A DNA stretch of 27,361 nt from Oscillospiraceae bacterium (GCA_902789835.1 CADAPN010000076.1:1-27361), one strand, 5' to 3'. Counted from the stretch's first letter, positions 16,091-24,270 are shown. The notes: generated by a model from the sequence alone, not told the origin. A program made the numbers and translations.

Positions 16091-18412
16091 TTATTTCTTC
16101 TTTTGATCGGGGTTTTCCGCTGTTTTTGTGCCTGTTTTTCGCACTGTCTTTCTCTCCGGTGCCGCCGGTGCACCCATGCCCCCGAAAACGGGGATCGTCG
16201 GGATCAGGAAAATCAGTTCCGCTGCCGCAATCACCGCGGTCACGGCTGCAGACCAGCTGATCCCCCGCCCCATGCGGTACAGCAACAGCGCAGCCGAGAT
16301 CGAAAACGCAAGGCAGAGAAGGGTCGAAAGCAGGGTAAGCAATGGAACCCGGTTCCCTCCGAAGCTGGCAAGCGCTCCAGACACGGCCAGGATGGCACAC
16401 ACAATCATCAGAAGGCTTGCATCAAAGCGGTCGCGATACCGCTCCTGGGTCTGTTCCGTGTACTCCGTGAGCCAGTGCTCGGATGCCGAGAGCAGATCCA
16501 TACCGTACTGGCTTCGCCGCCGGATCTCTTCCCTGGACAGGAGTGCCGTGCGAAGCGTCATCTCCCGGTCTTCCAGTTCCTTCTGTTCCTCGGCCTGCTG
16601 GGCACTCTGCTTCAGGGCCTTCTCCTGCTGATCCAGGTCTTTCTTCTTTTTATCCAGCTCCTCGGCCTTTTTCTTCTGTTCTTCCTTCGCCGCACTGAGC
16701 TGTGCCTTGCCCTCGGCCAGGGCCGCTTCTCCCTCTTCGATCTGTTCGCCCATTTCCTTCATGGCCTCAAGCGTCTGGTCCAGCGTCGCTTTTGCTCCGG
16801 CAAGCTGTCCGATCAGGCCGAAGATTCTCTCGGAACTGCTCTCAGCATGCAATACCGTCCCATAGGCTTGCTGCCGATTTTCTCCGGCTGTATCAAGCGT
16901 TTCTCCGATCACGTCCTTATTCGCAAGATACAGGCTTCGGATCACTGCCATCTCGTTTTCGGTAAAGGCGTGGTCTCCACTGGCGAGCCCAGCATTTCCC
17001 AGTCCCGCAAGCAGGTATTCCGTCAACGCATCCGCCTCTCCCTCTACCGTCTCGGCGGCTTCGGTGAGCTGCTGGATCTGCGCGGTCATGGTATGCATCA
17101 ATTCATCCGCATTCGAAAGCCCGTCGAGCATCTGCCCAAGTGCGTTCCCCTGCTCTTCGGTGATCACAATTCCGCTCTCATGGATGGCGGTGATGATGCT
17201 TTTCCTTAGCTCATCCTCATTTAAAACTCCGGCGCTGTTCAGGACCGTCTGAAGGATTTCCGGCGGAAGCTGTAGGCTCTCTGCCAGTGCGGTAATGGTA
17301 TTGATATCTTCCGCGACCACCTCAGCCGCGAAAACCACATCCCGAATTGCGTCATTCAGCCGTCCGGACAGGTCTTTTTCCTCCCCGGTTGCCGGAGAGC
17401 GCGGAGCGTCGGCATTCTCCGGTGCGGGAGGCAAATCGCCGGAGGATTCTACGGAATTCGTCTCGAGCGTCGGCTCTCCCGGGGATTCCGGATTTCCCTG
17501 TGGGGGTGCTTCCGGTGCCGGTGTGGTTGTCTCCAGTGCCGGTGTGGGCGTCTCCGGTACGGACGCGGGCGTCTCCGGCACGGGTGTGGGCGTTTCCTGC
17601 GTCGACGTCTCGGGCGGCAGCGTTTCCTGCGTCGACGTCTCGGGCGGCAGCGTTTCCTGCGTCGGCGTCTCCGGAACAGGCGTGGGCGTCTCTGGAACAG
17701 GCGCGGGCGTCTCCGGTGCAGGCGCGGGCGTCTCCGGTGCAGGCGCGGGCGTCTCCGGCGCGGGCGCGGGCGTCTCCGGCGCGGGTGCGGGTGTCTCCGG
17801 CGCGGGTGCGGGTGTCTCCGGAAGATCGTTTTCGATCAGCGCGCACAGGTTCCTAACCGTCTGTTCCAGCTTATACACCGAACCGTCGTAGGGATTGCCG
17901 CTGTCGGCCTCTTCGCCTCTCAGCATCATCTCCGCCCGAAAGAGAATGGCCCGGATCGTCTCCGACTGTGCCTGGATCGGTTCAATGTAGGAATAGATCT
18001 GGTTGAACGCATTCAGACTGGCTCTCAGCGCTTTTCTTCCCGTCTCATACTGGGTCTTCCCGGTCTCCAGCGCCGACTCCGCCTGGTTGAGCGCCGCCGT
18101 TCCCATTTCAAGACCGCTGTTTGTCACCGTATAGGTGCTCAGGTCGGCGCGGTGTTTGGCGGTATCGGCGTCGTATTGTTTCTGCTTTTCCTCCAGGGTC
18201 TTGTTCAGCTGCTCATAGGAAGTCCTGTCCATCAGCGCGGCAGAGATTTCCCGATACTCGTCGATCCTGCTTCGAAGGTCCTGGAGTTCAGACTCATCTT
18301 TCCGGCGGTCCTTATTCGCCGCACGGATCCCGAGTCCGCCGGCCACAAGCATGGAGAGACTGATGACCGCCAGACACAGGGCCAGAAATCTTGTCAAGCC
18401 GCTCGTTTTCAA
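16091..18412 (-). CDS. Large unknown membrane protein: coiled coils and PAPETP repeats between membrane segments
   Basis: I do not recognise a family for this 773-residue product. It has an N-terminal membrane segment (about 8-30), a charged coiled-coil region (38-135), a Pro/Thr/Glu repeat tract (198-300) built on PAPETP units with two TQETLPPETS copies, a helical region (345-560), a Lys/Glu/Gln-rich coiled coil (about 565-650), three membrane segments (about 665-685, 690-712, 719-742) and a Lys-rich tail. Four spans would put the long middle outside and both ends inside. The layout recalls YhgE/Pip-type proteins and wall-spanning stalks, but there is no motif proof. The start is a TTG at 18412 preceded by GGGAGAGGGGGG. 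It is 66 nt upstream of tig on the same strand and may share its transcript. Confidence 0.8.
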   Translation of the reverse strand: MKTSGLTRFLALCLAVISLSMLVAGGLGIRAANKDRRKDESELQDLRSRIDEYREISAALMDRTSYEQLNKTLEEKQKQYDADTAKHRADLSTYTVTNSGLEMGTAALNQAESALETGKTQYETGRKALRASLNAFNQIYSYIEPIQAQSETIRAILFRAEMMLRGEEADSGNPYDGSVYKLEQTVRNLCALIENDLPETPAPAPETPAPAPETPAPAPETPAPAPETPAPAPETPAPVPETPTPVPETPTQETLPPETSTQETLPPETSTQETPTPVPETPASVPETPTPALETTTPAPEAPPQGNPESPGEPTLETNSVESSGDLPPAPENADAPRSPATGEEKDLSGRLNDAIRDVVFAAEVVAEDINTITALAESLQLPPEILQTVLNSAGVLNEDELRKSIITAIHESGIVITEEQGNALGQMLDGLSNADELMHTMTAQIQQLTEAAETVEGEADALTEYLLAGLGNAGLASGDHAFTENEMAVIRSLYLANKDVIGETLDTAGENRQQAYGTVLHAESSSERIFGLIGQLAGAKATLDQTLEAMKEMGEQIEEGEAALAEGKAQLSAAKEEQKKKAEELDKKKKDLDQQEKALKQSAQQAEEQKELEDREMTLRTALLSREEIRRRSQYGMDLLSASEHWLTEYTEQTQERYRDRFDASLLMIVCAILAVSGALASFGGNRVPLLTLLSTLLCLAFSISAALLLYRMGRGISWSAAVTAVIAAAELIFLIPTIPVFGGMGAPAAPERKTVRKTGTKTAENPDQKKK
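17513..17821. repeat. Coding minisatellite: 18-bp and 30-bp tandem repeats
   Basis: Within the 773-residue gene an 18-bp unit encoding PAPETP recurs through most of 17513-17821. It is interrupted by two copies of a 30-bp unit encoding TQETLPPETS (around 17600-17660). All units preserve the reading frame because their lengths are multiples of three. Such arrays can change copy number by slippage and so change the length of an extracellular spacer. Confidence 0.85.
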
Positions 18413-18471
18413 GCCGGTCCCCCCTCTCCCTTTCTTTTGATCGTCCGCGTTCAGAGCTTGTCTGTTTCAGG

Positions 18472-18525
18472 TAATATTATAATAGTATCTTAATATTATA
18501 ACAGGTTTTTCCCGGAAAATGTAAA
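18472..18525 (-). promoter_or_regulatory. AT-rich promoter region with paired 11-bp repeats upstream of the 773-residue gene
   Basis: TAATATTATAA occurs twice (18472-18482 and 18491-18501). On the minus strand each copy contains a TATAAT (18476-18481, 18495-18500). A TTTACA lies at 18520-18525 with a 19-base gap to the distal TATAAT, which is longer than ideal. The two copies are 19 bp apart, about two helical turns, so they could also be an operator. Confidence 0.4.
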
Positions 18526-18585
18526 AAACTTATGTACAGCTTTCTTTATCCTGAAAAAAAGCGCTGTCCTCCTGCTTTTCCAAGC

Positions 18586-18614
18586 TTGACAAATGTTGTT
18601 TTGCTCCCTATAAT
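18586..18614 (+). promoter_or_regulatory. Consensus sigma-70 promoter of guaB
   Basis: TTGACA (18586-18591) and TATAAT (18609-18614) are both perfect matches and are separated by exactly 17 bases. The predicted start near 18621 gives a leader of about 40 nt, too short for a riboswitch. This is the clearest promoter in the window. Confidence 0.9.
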
Positions 18615-18659
18615 AACCAAAATGTCGTTTTTTCGGCGTAATATGAAAGGAGAGAATTC

Positions 18660-20165
18660 ATGGCGACCATTATCAATGAACCCGCTCATACTTTTAACGA
18701 GTATCTGCTCATCCCCGGCTACTCCTCCTCGAAATGCATCCCGGAGAATGTTTCGCTGAAGACTCCTCTTGTGAAATTCCGCAAGGGAGAAGAACCCGCC
18801 ATCACAATGAATATCCCGATGGTATCCGCGATCATGCAGTCTGTTTCCGGAGATCGACTCGCCGTCGCTCTGGCAACCGAAGGCGGTATTTCATTTATCT
18901 ATGGTTCCCAGACGGTAGAGGATGAAGCGGCGATGGTTCGCAGAGCCAAGAGCTACAAGGCCGGCTTTGTCCGCAGCGATTCCAATATCAGTCCGGACGC
19001 CACTCTGCGTGACATTCTCGCGCTGAAAGAAAAAACCGGTCACTCCACCGTCGCCGTGACCGAAGACGGAACCGCCGAAGGGAAACTGATCGGTATCGTC
19101 ACCAGCCGTGATTATCGTGTCAGCCGCATGGATCCCTCCATCAAGGTCCGTGAATTCATGACCCCGTTTGATAAGCTCGTCTGCGCCAAAGAGGGCACCA
19201 CCCTGAAAGAAGCCAACGACATCATCTGGGAGCACAAGCTCAACTCTCTCCCCATCATTGACGACAACGGCCGTCTCTGCTACTTTGTCTTCCGCAAGGA
19301 CTATGACATGCACAAGCAGAATCCGAACGAACTTCTGGACGCGCACAAACGCTATGTTGTCGGTGCCGGTATCAACACCCGCGACTATGCCACCCGCGTT
19401 CCCGCGCTCATTGAAGCCGGCGCGGACGTGCTCTGCATCGACTCCTCTGAGGGGCACACCGACTGGCAGAAGTTCACCCTGGCCTGGATCCGCGAGCACT
19501 ACGGCGACAGTGTCAAGGTCGGCGCCGGAAATGTCGTTGACGCGGCCGGCTTCCGTTTCCTCGCCGAATGCGGCGCAGACTTCGTCAAGGTCGGCATCGG
19601 CGGCGGCTCCATCTGCATCACCCGCGAGACCAAGGGTATCGGCCGCGGCCAGGCTACCGCGGTGATTGAGGTCTGCGCCGAGCGCGACCGCTACTTTGAG
19701 GAAACCGGCATCTATGTTCCCGTTTGCTCCGACGGCGGCATCGTCTATGACCACCACATCACGCTTGCCCTCGCCATGGGCGCCGACTTTGTCATGCTGG
19801 GCAGATACTTTGCCCGCTTTGACGAGAGCCCCACCAACCGTGTCAACATCGGCGGTACCTATTATAAGGAATACTGGGGTGAAGGCTCCGCACGCGCCCG
19901 CAACTGGCAGCGTTATGATATGGGCGGCGACAAGAAGCTCTCCTTCGAGGAAGGCGTGGATTCCTATGTTCCCTACGCCGGCAGTCTGAAAGACAACGTC
20001 GCGCTGACCCTGAGCAAGGTGCGCCACACCATGTGCAACTGCGGCGCCCTGACGATCCCCGAGCTGCAGGAAAAGGCGGTCCTCACGCTGGTCTCCTCCA
20101 CAAGCATCGTGGAAGGCGGCGCCCACGACGTCATCCAGAAGGATACCACCCCCTCCTTCAAGTAA
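18660..20165 (+). CDS. guaB: Inosine-5'-monophosphate dehydrogenase
   Basis: This enzyme oxidises IMP to XMP with NAD, the committed step of GMP synthesis. The 501-residue product has the (beta/alpha)8 barrel interrupted by a CBS-domain pair (about 105-215), the phosphate-binding loops and the catalytic Cys319 in [12 protein letters not shown]. The usual motif is GxGPGSICTTR, so this belongs to a [10 protein letters not shown] subtype, followed by KGIGRGQA. The flap Arg-Tyr is present in NWQRYD. AAAGGAGAG precedes the ATG at 18660. It stands alone with its own promoter and terminator, so it is monocistronic. Confidence 0.97.
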   Translation: MATIINEPAHTFNEYLLIPGYSSSKCIPENVSLKTPLVKFRKGEEPAITMNIPMVSAIMQSVSGDRLAVALATEGGISFIYGSQTVEDEAAMVRRAKSYKAGFVRSDSNISPDATLRDILALKEKTGHSTVAVTEDGTAEGKLIGIVTSRDYRVSRMDPSIKVREFMTPFDKLVCAKEGTTLKEANDIIWEHKLNSLPIIDDNGRLCYFVFRKDYDMHKQNPNELLDAHKRYVVGAGINTRDYATRVPALIEAGADVLCIDSSEGHTDWQKFTLAWIREHYGDSVKVGAGNVVDAAGFRFLAECGADFVKVGIGGGSICITRETKGIGRGQATAVIEVCAERDRYFEETGIYVPVCSDGGIVYDHHITLALAMGADFVMLGRYFARFDESPTNRVNIGGTYYKEYWGEGSARARNWQRYDMGGDKKLSFEEGVDSYVPYAGSLKDNVALTLSKVRHTMCNCGALTIPELQEKAVLTLVSSTSIVEGGAHDVIQKDTTPSFK

Positions 20166-20188
20166 GCCTCCCCCTTCCAAAAGAGTTC

Positions 20189-20224
20189 AGCCGCAGGCAT
20201 GTCTTCTTGCCTGCGGCTTTTCCT
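20189..20224 (+). terminator. Intrinsic terminator of guaB
   Basis: AGCCGCAGGCA (20189-20199) pairs perfectly with TGCCTGCGGCT (20208-20218) around an 8-nt loop, followed by TTTTCCTTT. It begins about 24 bases after the guaB stop. Confidence 0.9.
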
Positions 20225-20321
20225 TTGCGACTGTGCACTTTTCTTCTGCTTCCTCTGCGTCATCGGAAATGCCGCAGACTCCTCCGTTTCGGGTTTCCTG
20301 AAAATGTTCCGCAGCTTTTTC

Positions 20322-20351
20322 TTGACAAGCTCCCCTTCTTTGTGCTAAAGT
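20322..20351 (+). promoter_or_regulatory. Probable promoter of the tRNA-Ser gene
   Basis: TTGACA (20322-20327) is followed after 18 bases by TAAAGT (20346-20351), about 19 bases before the mature tRNA 5' end. The -35 is consensus and the -10 is weak. Confidence 0.55.
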
Positions 20352-20369
20352 ATCTGAGCGTTCGGATCT

Positions 20370-20463
20370 GCAGAAGTACCCAAGAGGCCGAAGGGGCTCC
20401 CCTGCTAAGGGAGTAGGTGTCTAAAAAGCACGCGAGGGTTCAAATCCCCCTCCTTCTGCGCCA
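20370..20463 (+). tRNA. tRNA-Ser (anticodon GCU)
   Basis: The acceptor stem GCAGAAG pairs with CTTCTGC, followed by discriminator G and an encoded CCA. The anticodon stem CTCCC/GGGAG closes the loop CTGCTAA, with anticodon GCT at 20404-20406. The T-arm carries GGTTCAAATCC. A long variable arm between 20414 and about 20432 is as expected for a class II tRNA. It reads AGC and AGU serine codons. Confidence 0.96.
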
Positions 20464-20469
20464 AGATTA

Positions 20470-20505
20470 GACCTTGAAATGTTTTCGTTTCAAGGTCTTT
20501 TCTTT
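20470..20505 (+). terminator. Terminator after tRNA-Ser
   Basis: GACCTTGAAA (20470-20479) pairs perfectly with TTTCAAGGTC (20488-20497) around TGTTTTCG, followed by TTTTCTTT. It lies seven bases after the encoded CCA. Confidence 0.9.
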
Positions 20506-20589
20506 ACATTTCAGTATAGAATTGAAGCACCATGATCTTATGCTGTTCTTACATGGCATAACAAAACACTTATGCAAGGAGGCAGCCTC

Positions 20590-20799
20590 GTGCACACTAA
20601 AAGACTACTATCACTTCTCATAACCGTATTCAAGTTTGCGGGACTTTCGATTCCCGCCCAGGCATGTACAGCCATTTATGCAGGATCTGAAATGACCGAT
20701 ACCGGCGACCATGCTTCCGAGATTGCAACACAGGGCAGCATCGCCATAATAGAGCAGGTCTGTCAGAACGTGTCCTTGCCCGTGGAAAGCTACCGATAA
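20590..20799 (+). pseudogene. Truncated secreted C69-family dipeptidase
   Basis: A GTG at 20590, seven bases after AGGAGG, starts a signal peptide (HTKRLLSLLITVFKF...IPAQA) followed directly by CTAIYAGSEMTDTG. In C69 (PepD-type Ntn-hydrolase) dipeptidases this Cys becomes the N-terminal nucleophile, and the ACTxIxxG...DG pattern is typical. Family members run to several hundred residues; here the similarity ends after about 45 residues, and a stop follows at 20799. The remainder is absent, and a transposase scrap lies immediately downstream, so deletion or insertion of a mobile element probably destroyed the gene. Confidence 0.65.
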
Positions 20800-20808
20800 C
20801 GACAACAA

Positions 20809-20913
20809 TTATAATGGGCAGGTTAGCTTGCGCCCACAGCTCTTGCACCGGTAACGCTGTTTGCCCAGCCCGTCGGAACGGATATATCGTATGATCGCAG
20901 CAGCGGGAAACAT
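20809..20913 (-). mobile_element. Remnant of a transposase N-terminal zinc ribbon
   Basis: The minus strand encodes IIRYIRSDGLGKQRYRCKSC followed by GRKLT, then stops. The pattern GKQRYRCKxCGR is the second half of the zinc-ribbon domain that opens many transposases (IS1 InsA, IS1595 and related types). The first CxxC pair is missing or altered (FPAAA), and the rest of the transposase is absent, so this is a short fossil. Confidence 0.5.
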
Positions 20914-20943
20914 AGATTGTAATTGAGCAGTAGAATATTATCT

Positions 20944-20978
20944 AAGGGAGGCAGTGGTCAGAAACCATTGCCTCCCTT
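20944..20978. terminator. Hairpin closing the mnmA operon
   Basis: AAGGGAGGCAGTGGT (20944-20958) pairs with ACCATTGCCTCCCTT (20964-20978) through 15 positions, with one G-U (plus) or A-C (minus) pair and a 5-nt loop. It begins seven bases beyond the stop of the leftward 55-codon gene. The T-run is minimal on both strands, so it may work bidirectionally or need a factor. Confidence 0.6.
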
Positions 20979-20985
20979 GTTGGGT

Positions 20986-21153
20986 TTAGTTATGTTCTTC
21001 AGAAGTATGCTCTGCCTGATACACGATTTGATTGACTTCATCCTTGAGCGGCTGTACGAAGCCGCGCTTCTTCAGCCACGGAATATACAGCTTTCCGGAA
21101 ACACAGCTCACCAAAAAAGCTATGATCAGCGCACTCAGCATCCAGATTACCAT
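20986..21153 (-). CDS. Hidden 55-residue single-span membrane peptide
   Basis: An ATG at 21153 with GAGGAGAT seven bases upstream opens a 55-codon frame. It starts MVIWMLSALIIAFLVSCVSG, continues KLYIPWLKKRGFVQPLKDEV and ends EHTSEEHN. It has one membrane helix (about 3-20), a basic/aromatic segment and an acidic tail. The SGKLYIPWLKKxxF part loosely recalls the N-terminus of MraY-type transferases, but nothing else of that enzyme is present. It is 42 nt downstream of the isochorismatase-family gene on the same strand and just before a hairpin, so it looks like the last gene of the mnmA operon. Function unknown. Confidence 0.6.
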   Translation of the reverse strand: MVIWMLSALIIAFLVSCVSGKLYIPWLKKRGFVQPLKDEVNQIVYQAEHTSEEHN

Positions 21154-21195
21154 TTATTCATCTCCTCTTCCAGGTACCCGTCTAAAGCAGAAGGG

Positions 21196-21720
21196 TTATA
21201 ACACCGTAATCTGACAGCTTTGCATCGTTTTGAGCGCTGCTTCGTGCAGCTCCGGGGTGACACCCGCGCAGCATTTTGAATCGACCGAGATCGGCGCTTC
21301 GGGAAAATGGGCCTTCAATAAAAGCGCGTTGCTCACAACGCAAATGTCTGTACAAAGGCCTATAAGCTCTATGGAAAAATCCTCGCCGTCGGCGACTTCC
21401 GTCATCAAAAGCGGAAGGGTCGTAGAACCGAATGTATACTTCTGGACTTTATAATGCGGAAGCTCTTCCATCAAATCTCCGATCCTGCTGTCGAGTTCCC
21501 ATCCGGGAGTGCCGTAAATACAGTGTGGCACCGGGAGCTTCCGGCCTTCCGCCGTACTGAGATAATCTTCAAAATGCGTATCATAGGTGACAAACAAATC
21601 ACCATCGAAGTTCCGGATTTTCTCTATGGACGAAGGAATAATGGCCTCGGCTTCCGGGGTGCCCAGCGCACCGTCAACAAAGTCCTTCTGCATGTCGACA
21701 ACGACAAGAAATTGTTTCAT
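21196..21720 (-). CDS. Isochorismatase-family cysteine hydrolase, nicotinamidase-like
   Basis: The 174-residue protein has the family triad: Asp9 in VVDMQKDF, a Lys near 94 in KVQKYTFGST, and the catalytic Cys127 in GLCTDICVVSNA. The segments DTHFEDY and PVPHCIYGTPGWEL match the metal-binding and substrate loops of nicotinamidases, so deamidation of nicotinamide in NAD salvage is the most likely reaction; other amidases of the family remain possible. The ATG at 21720 has AGGAGG seven bases upstream, which decides it over an upstream in-frame start at 21741. It is 39 nt downstream of the carboxypeptidase gene. Confidence 0.88.
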   Translation of the reverse strand: MKQFLVVVDMQKDFVDGALGTPEAEAIIPSSIEKIRNFDGDLFVTYDTHFEDYLSTAEGRKLPVPHCIYGTPGWELDSRIGDLMEELPHYKVQKYTFGSTTLPLLMTEVADGEDFSIELIGLCTDICVVSNALLLKAHFPEAPISVDSKCCAGVTPELHEAALKTMQSCQITVL

Positions 21721-21759
21721 GATGATGATCCTCCTGACCAAAAGATTTCTATGTATAGA

Positions 21760-23091
21760 TTATTGATACAGCGCGCGGGCATAGCGCAGCAGGATCTCCG
21801 CGGCCTGTCCCCGGACGGCCGCGGTTTCGGCCCCCAGGAGGACCAGAACCACATTGTGTGTCTGTCCGTCCTTCTGAACAGGCATCGTCGCCACGAGACA
21901 GTATCCCGCCCGGTCTGTCGATCCGGTCTTCAGGCCGGTGATTCCTGTCATGTTATAGACCAGTGGGTTGGAGTTCGCCGTCCAGTAATCGTTCAGGCTG
22001 GGCATGTGCGCAAGGGTCGTGGAGGTAATCTCCGTGATCTCCGGATACTGCTGCAGAATCAGCTGGGTCAGCAGGAACAGATCCGCCGCGCTCATCCGGT
22101 TCTGGCGTTTGAACGGGGTGTTCCCGCCGTCGTAGGAAGGCAAACCGTTGCAGTTATACATCAAAGCGGAATAAAGGCCAAGCTCTCGGGCTCTTGCATT
22201 CATCCGCTCCACAAAGGCCGCCTCACTGCCGCAGAGATGCTCGGCCAGCGCGATGGCAGCCTCGTTGCTGCTGGCCACCAGCATGGCATCCATCAGTTCC
22301 GAGAACGGCACGTATGCTCCCGCTTCCATCGGAACAATCCCGTCCTGGGTTCTGGAGACGGCATAGGCATGATCCGAGATCCGGACCGAGTCGGAGGCTT
22401 TGATCTCTCCGGCGGCAATTCCCTCTTTCAGGATATAATAGCTCAGCAGTTTGGTCAGACTTGCCACCGGCAGTTCGCTGTAGCCGTTCCAGAGGAACAG
22501 GGCTTCCCCGCTGTTGGCATCCGCGAGATAAACGCTGCTGATATTGTCGAAGTAACCGGCGTCACGCAGGGTCTTGATATCCGGGATAAAGTGCTGGTTC
22601 GGTTTTGCCGTCCAGGTGTTCCCGCTCTTTTCGAAGGTCATGTCAAGCATCAGCTGTACATCCGTGATACTCATATAGAGATCGCCGTTCTGGGGATTGC
22701 AGGTATAGTACTTCCGGTCTCCGCCGTCTACAAGCAGACGGTTGCGCGCGAGATTCAGCATCACCGGTGCCGCGCTCCCTGTCGCCCCTCCGGCGCCGGA
22801 TCCGAGGACCGGGGCCTGCCCCGTTGTGATGGAGAAGTACTCTCCGTCCGTGGAGGAGACGACCCGCTCAAACCGAAACCGTTTTTCGGTCGCCCCGAGC
22901 GCCGCCGCGAGATCCGTCAGAGAGAGATAGAGATTGCCCTCATAGGAATCATTGTACGCGCGGACCGCTTTCTGTTCTCCGTTTACCGTGATTTGCATTG
23001 CAAAGGCCTCTCCGTCCGCGCCGGCTTGCATCGGAATCAGCGTAGAGCAGAAGACGATTACAAGCAGCAGCGCCATGATCTGTTTTTTCAT
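21760..23091 (-). CDS. Secreted D-alanyl-D-alanine carboxypeptidase (S11) with N-terminal beta-rich domain
   Basis: Low-molecular-weight penicillin-binding proteins of this type trim the terminal D-Ala from peptidoglycan stem peptides. The 443-residue precursor has a signal peptide (about 1-25), an unusual N-terminal region (about 30-165) that resembles repeated copper-amine-oxidase-N-like stalk domains (LYLSLTDLAAALGA, LYMSITDVQLMLDM), then the S11 domain with S211-LTK, S274-SN and K388-TG. All three active-site motifs are intact. There is no obvious C-terminal amphipathic anchor, so the N-terminal region may provide wall binding. The ATG at 23091 overlaps the mnmA stop by four bases. Confidence 0.93.
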   Translation of the reverse strand: MKKQIMALLLVIVFCSTLIPMQAGADGEAFAMQITVNGEQKAVRAYNDSYEGNLYLSLTDLAAALGATEKRFRFERVVSSTDGEYFSITTGQAPVLGSGAGGATGSAAPVMLNLARNRLLVDGGDRKYYTCNPQNGDLYMSITDVQLMLDMTFEKSGNTWTAKPNQHFIPDIKTLRDAGYFDNISSVYLADANSGEALFLWNGYSELPVASLTKLLSYYILKEGIAAGEIKASDSVRISDHAYAVSRTQDGIVPMEAGAYVPFSELMDAMLVASSNEAAIALAEHLCGSEAAFVERMNARARELGLYSALMYNCNGLPSYDGGNTPFKRQNRMSAADLFLLTQLILQQYPEITEITSTTLAHMPSLNDYWTANSNPLVYNMTGITGLKTGSTDRAGYCLVATMPVQKDGQTHNVVLVLLGAETAAVRGQAAEILLRYARALYQ

Positions 23092-24179
23092 GCAGGTTTC
23101 CTTCTTTCACTGCGCAGTATCGTGCCGCCGCCGAGAACGGTCTCTCCGTCCTCGCCATAGAGCACGGCGGACTGTCCGGGCGCCGGGGCACGCTGTGTTT
23201 CATCAAAGCAGATTTTAAGCTGGTCTCCCTCCATGCTCACCGTGGCCGGTCTCTCCGGCTGACGGTAGCGGAGCTTCACTCTCGCCCGGATCGGTTTGGT
23301 GAGCGCCTCGCCCGAGATGAGATTGACCTGATCGGCATAGACGGTGTTGATCTGGAATCCGGACTCCCCCGTCAACGTAACGGTGTTCCGCTCCGGATCA
23401 ATGCCCGCAACATACAGCGGCTCTTTCGCCGAAACGCCAAGTCCTCTGCGCTGGCCGACCGTATAATGGATGATTCCCTTGTGCCTGCCCAGCACCTTTC
23501 CCTCCGGGCTTACGAAATCCCCCGCTGGGAAGGTCAGTCCCGTGGTACGTTCTATAAATCCGGCATAGTCGCCGTCCGGCACAAAACAGATATCCTGGCT
23601 GTCCGGCTTTTGGGCATTCAGGAAACCGTGGGCTTCGGCCAATTCCCTCGTCTGCTGTTTCGTCAGCTCACCGAGGGGAAACAGCGTCCGCGCAAGCTGA
23701 TCCTGGGTCAGGGAATAGAGCACATAGCTCTGGTCCTTCGACGGGTCCAGCGCCTTTTTCAGGCTGTAGCGTTTCCCGTCAAAGCAGACCCGTGCATAAT
23801 GTCCTGTCGCAATCGCGTCACAGGACAGCGCCTGTGCCCGCTCATAGAGCTTTTCAAACTTCAGATAGCGGTTACAGTCGATGCAGGGGTTCGGCGTTCT
23901 GCCCTCTCGATAGCTTTCGATAAACGGCGCGATCACACAGTCGTGGAAGGAATCCGTCAGATTGAACACATAATACGGCATCCCGAGGCGGCAGGCGACG
24001 CTGCGCGCATCCTCGACATCTTCCAGGGAACAGCAGGTCTTTTCCGGCTTTGCCGCGTCCTCTTCCCCGCCAAAAAGGCGCATCGTGCACCCGACACAGT
24101 CAAAGCCCTGCTCTTTCAGAAGCAGGGCAGCCACACTGCTGTCAACACCGCCGCTCATGGCGATCAGAACTTTTTTCAT
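23088..24179 (-). CDS. mnmA: tRNA-specific 2-thiouridylase MnmA
   Basis: MnmA adds sulfur at position 2 of the wobble uridine (U34) in tRNAs for Lys, Glu and Gln. The 363-residue product has the PP-loop SGGVDSS (9-15), Cys102 in NPCIDCN and Cys198 in SQDICFV, the two residues that carry out sulfur transfer, plus the GHYAR and HYTVGQRRGLG segments and a C-terminal beta-barrel domain. The length is normal. It is the first gene of a leftward operon with the carboxypeptidase, the isochorismatase-family hydrolase and the small membrane peptide. Confidence 0.97.
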   Translation of the reverse strand: MKKVLIAMSGGVDSSVAALLLKEQGFDCVGCTMRLFGGEEDAAKPEKTCCSLEDVEDARSVACRLGMPYYVFNLTDSFHDCVIAPFIESYREGRTPNPCIDCNRYLKFEKLYERAQALSCDAIATGHYARVCFDGKRYSLKKALDPSKDQSYVLYSLTQDQLARTLFPLGELTKQQTRELAEAHGFLNAQKPDSQDICFVPDGDYAGFIERTTGLTFPAGDFVSPEGKVLGRHKGIIHYTVGQRRGLGVSAKEPLYVAGIDPERNTVTLTGESGFQINTVYADQVNLISGEALTKPIRARVKLRYRQPERPATVSMEGDQLKICFDETQRAPAPGQSAVLYGEDGETVLGGGTILRSERRKPA

Positions 24180-24270
24180 CGCTTCTCTTTTCGTTTTCCT
24201 AAAGAATCCGGCTCATCCGGCTTCCGCCTTCGTACATGAGCATCCATAAGGTTAATAATATGTGAAATTT

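Noticed and set aside
17513..17821. CRISPR array from the regular repeats
   Set aside because: Units are 18 or 30 bp, contiguous with no unique spacers, in frame, and encode a Pro-rich stalk.
17295..17891. Plus-strand Gly/Ser/Val repeat protein
   Set aside because: It is the antisense translation of the PAPETP repeat tract.
18615..18659. Purine riboswitch upstream of guaB
   Set aside because: The leader between promoter and ATG is only about 40 nt and has no three-way-junction signature.
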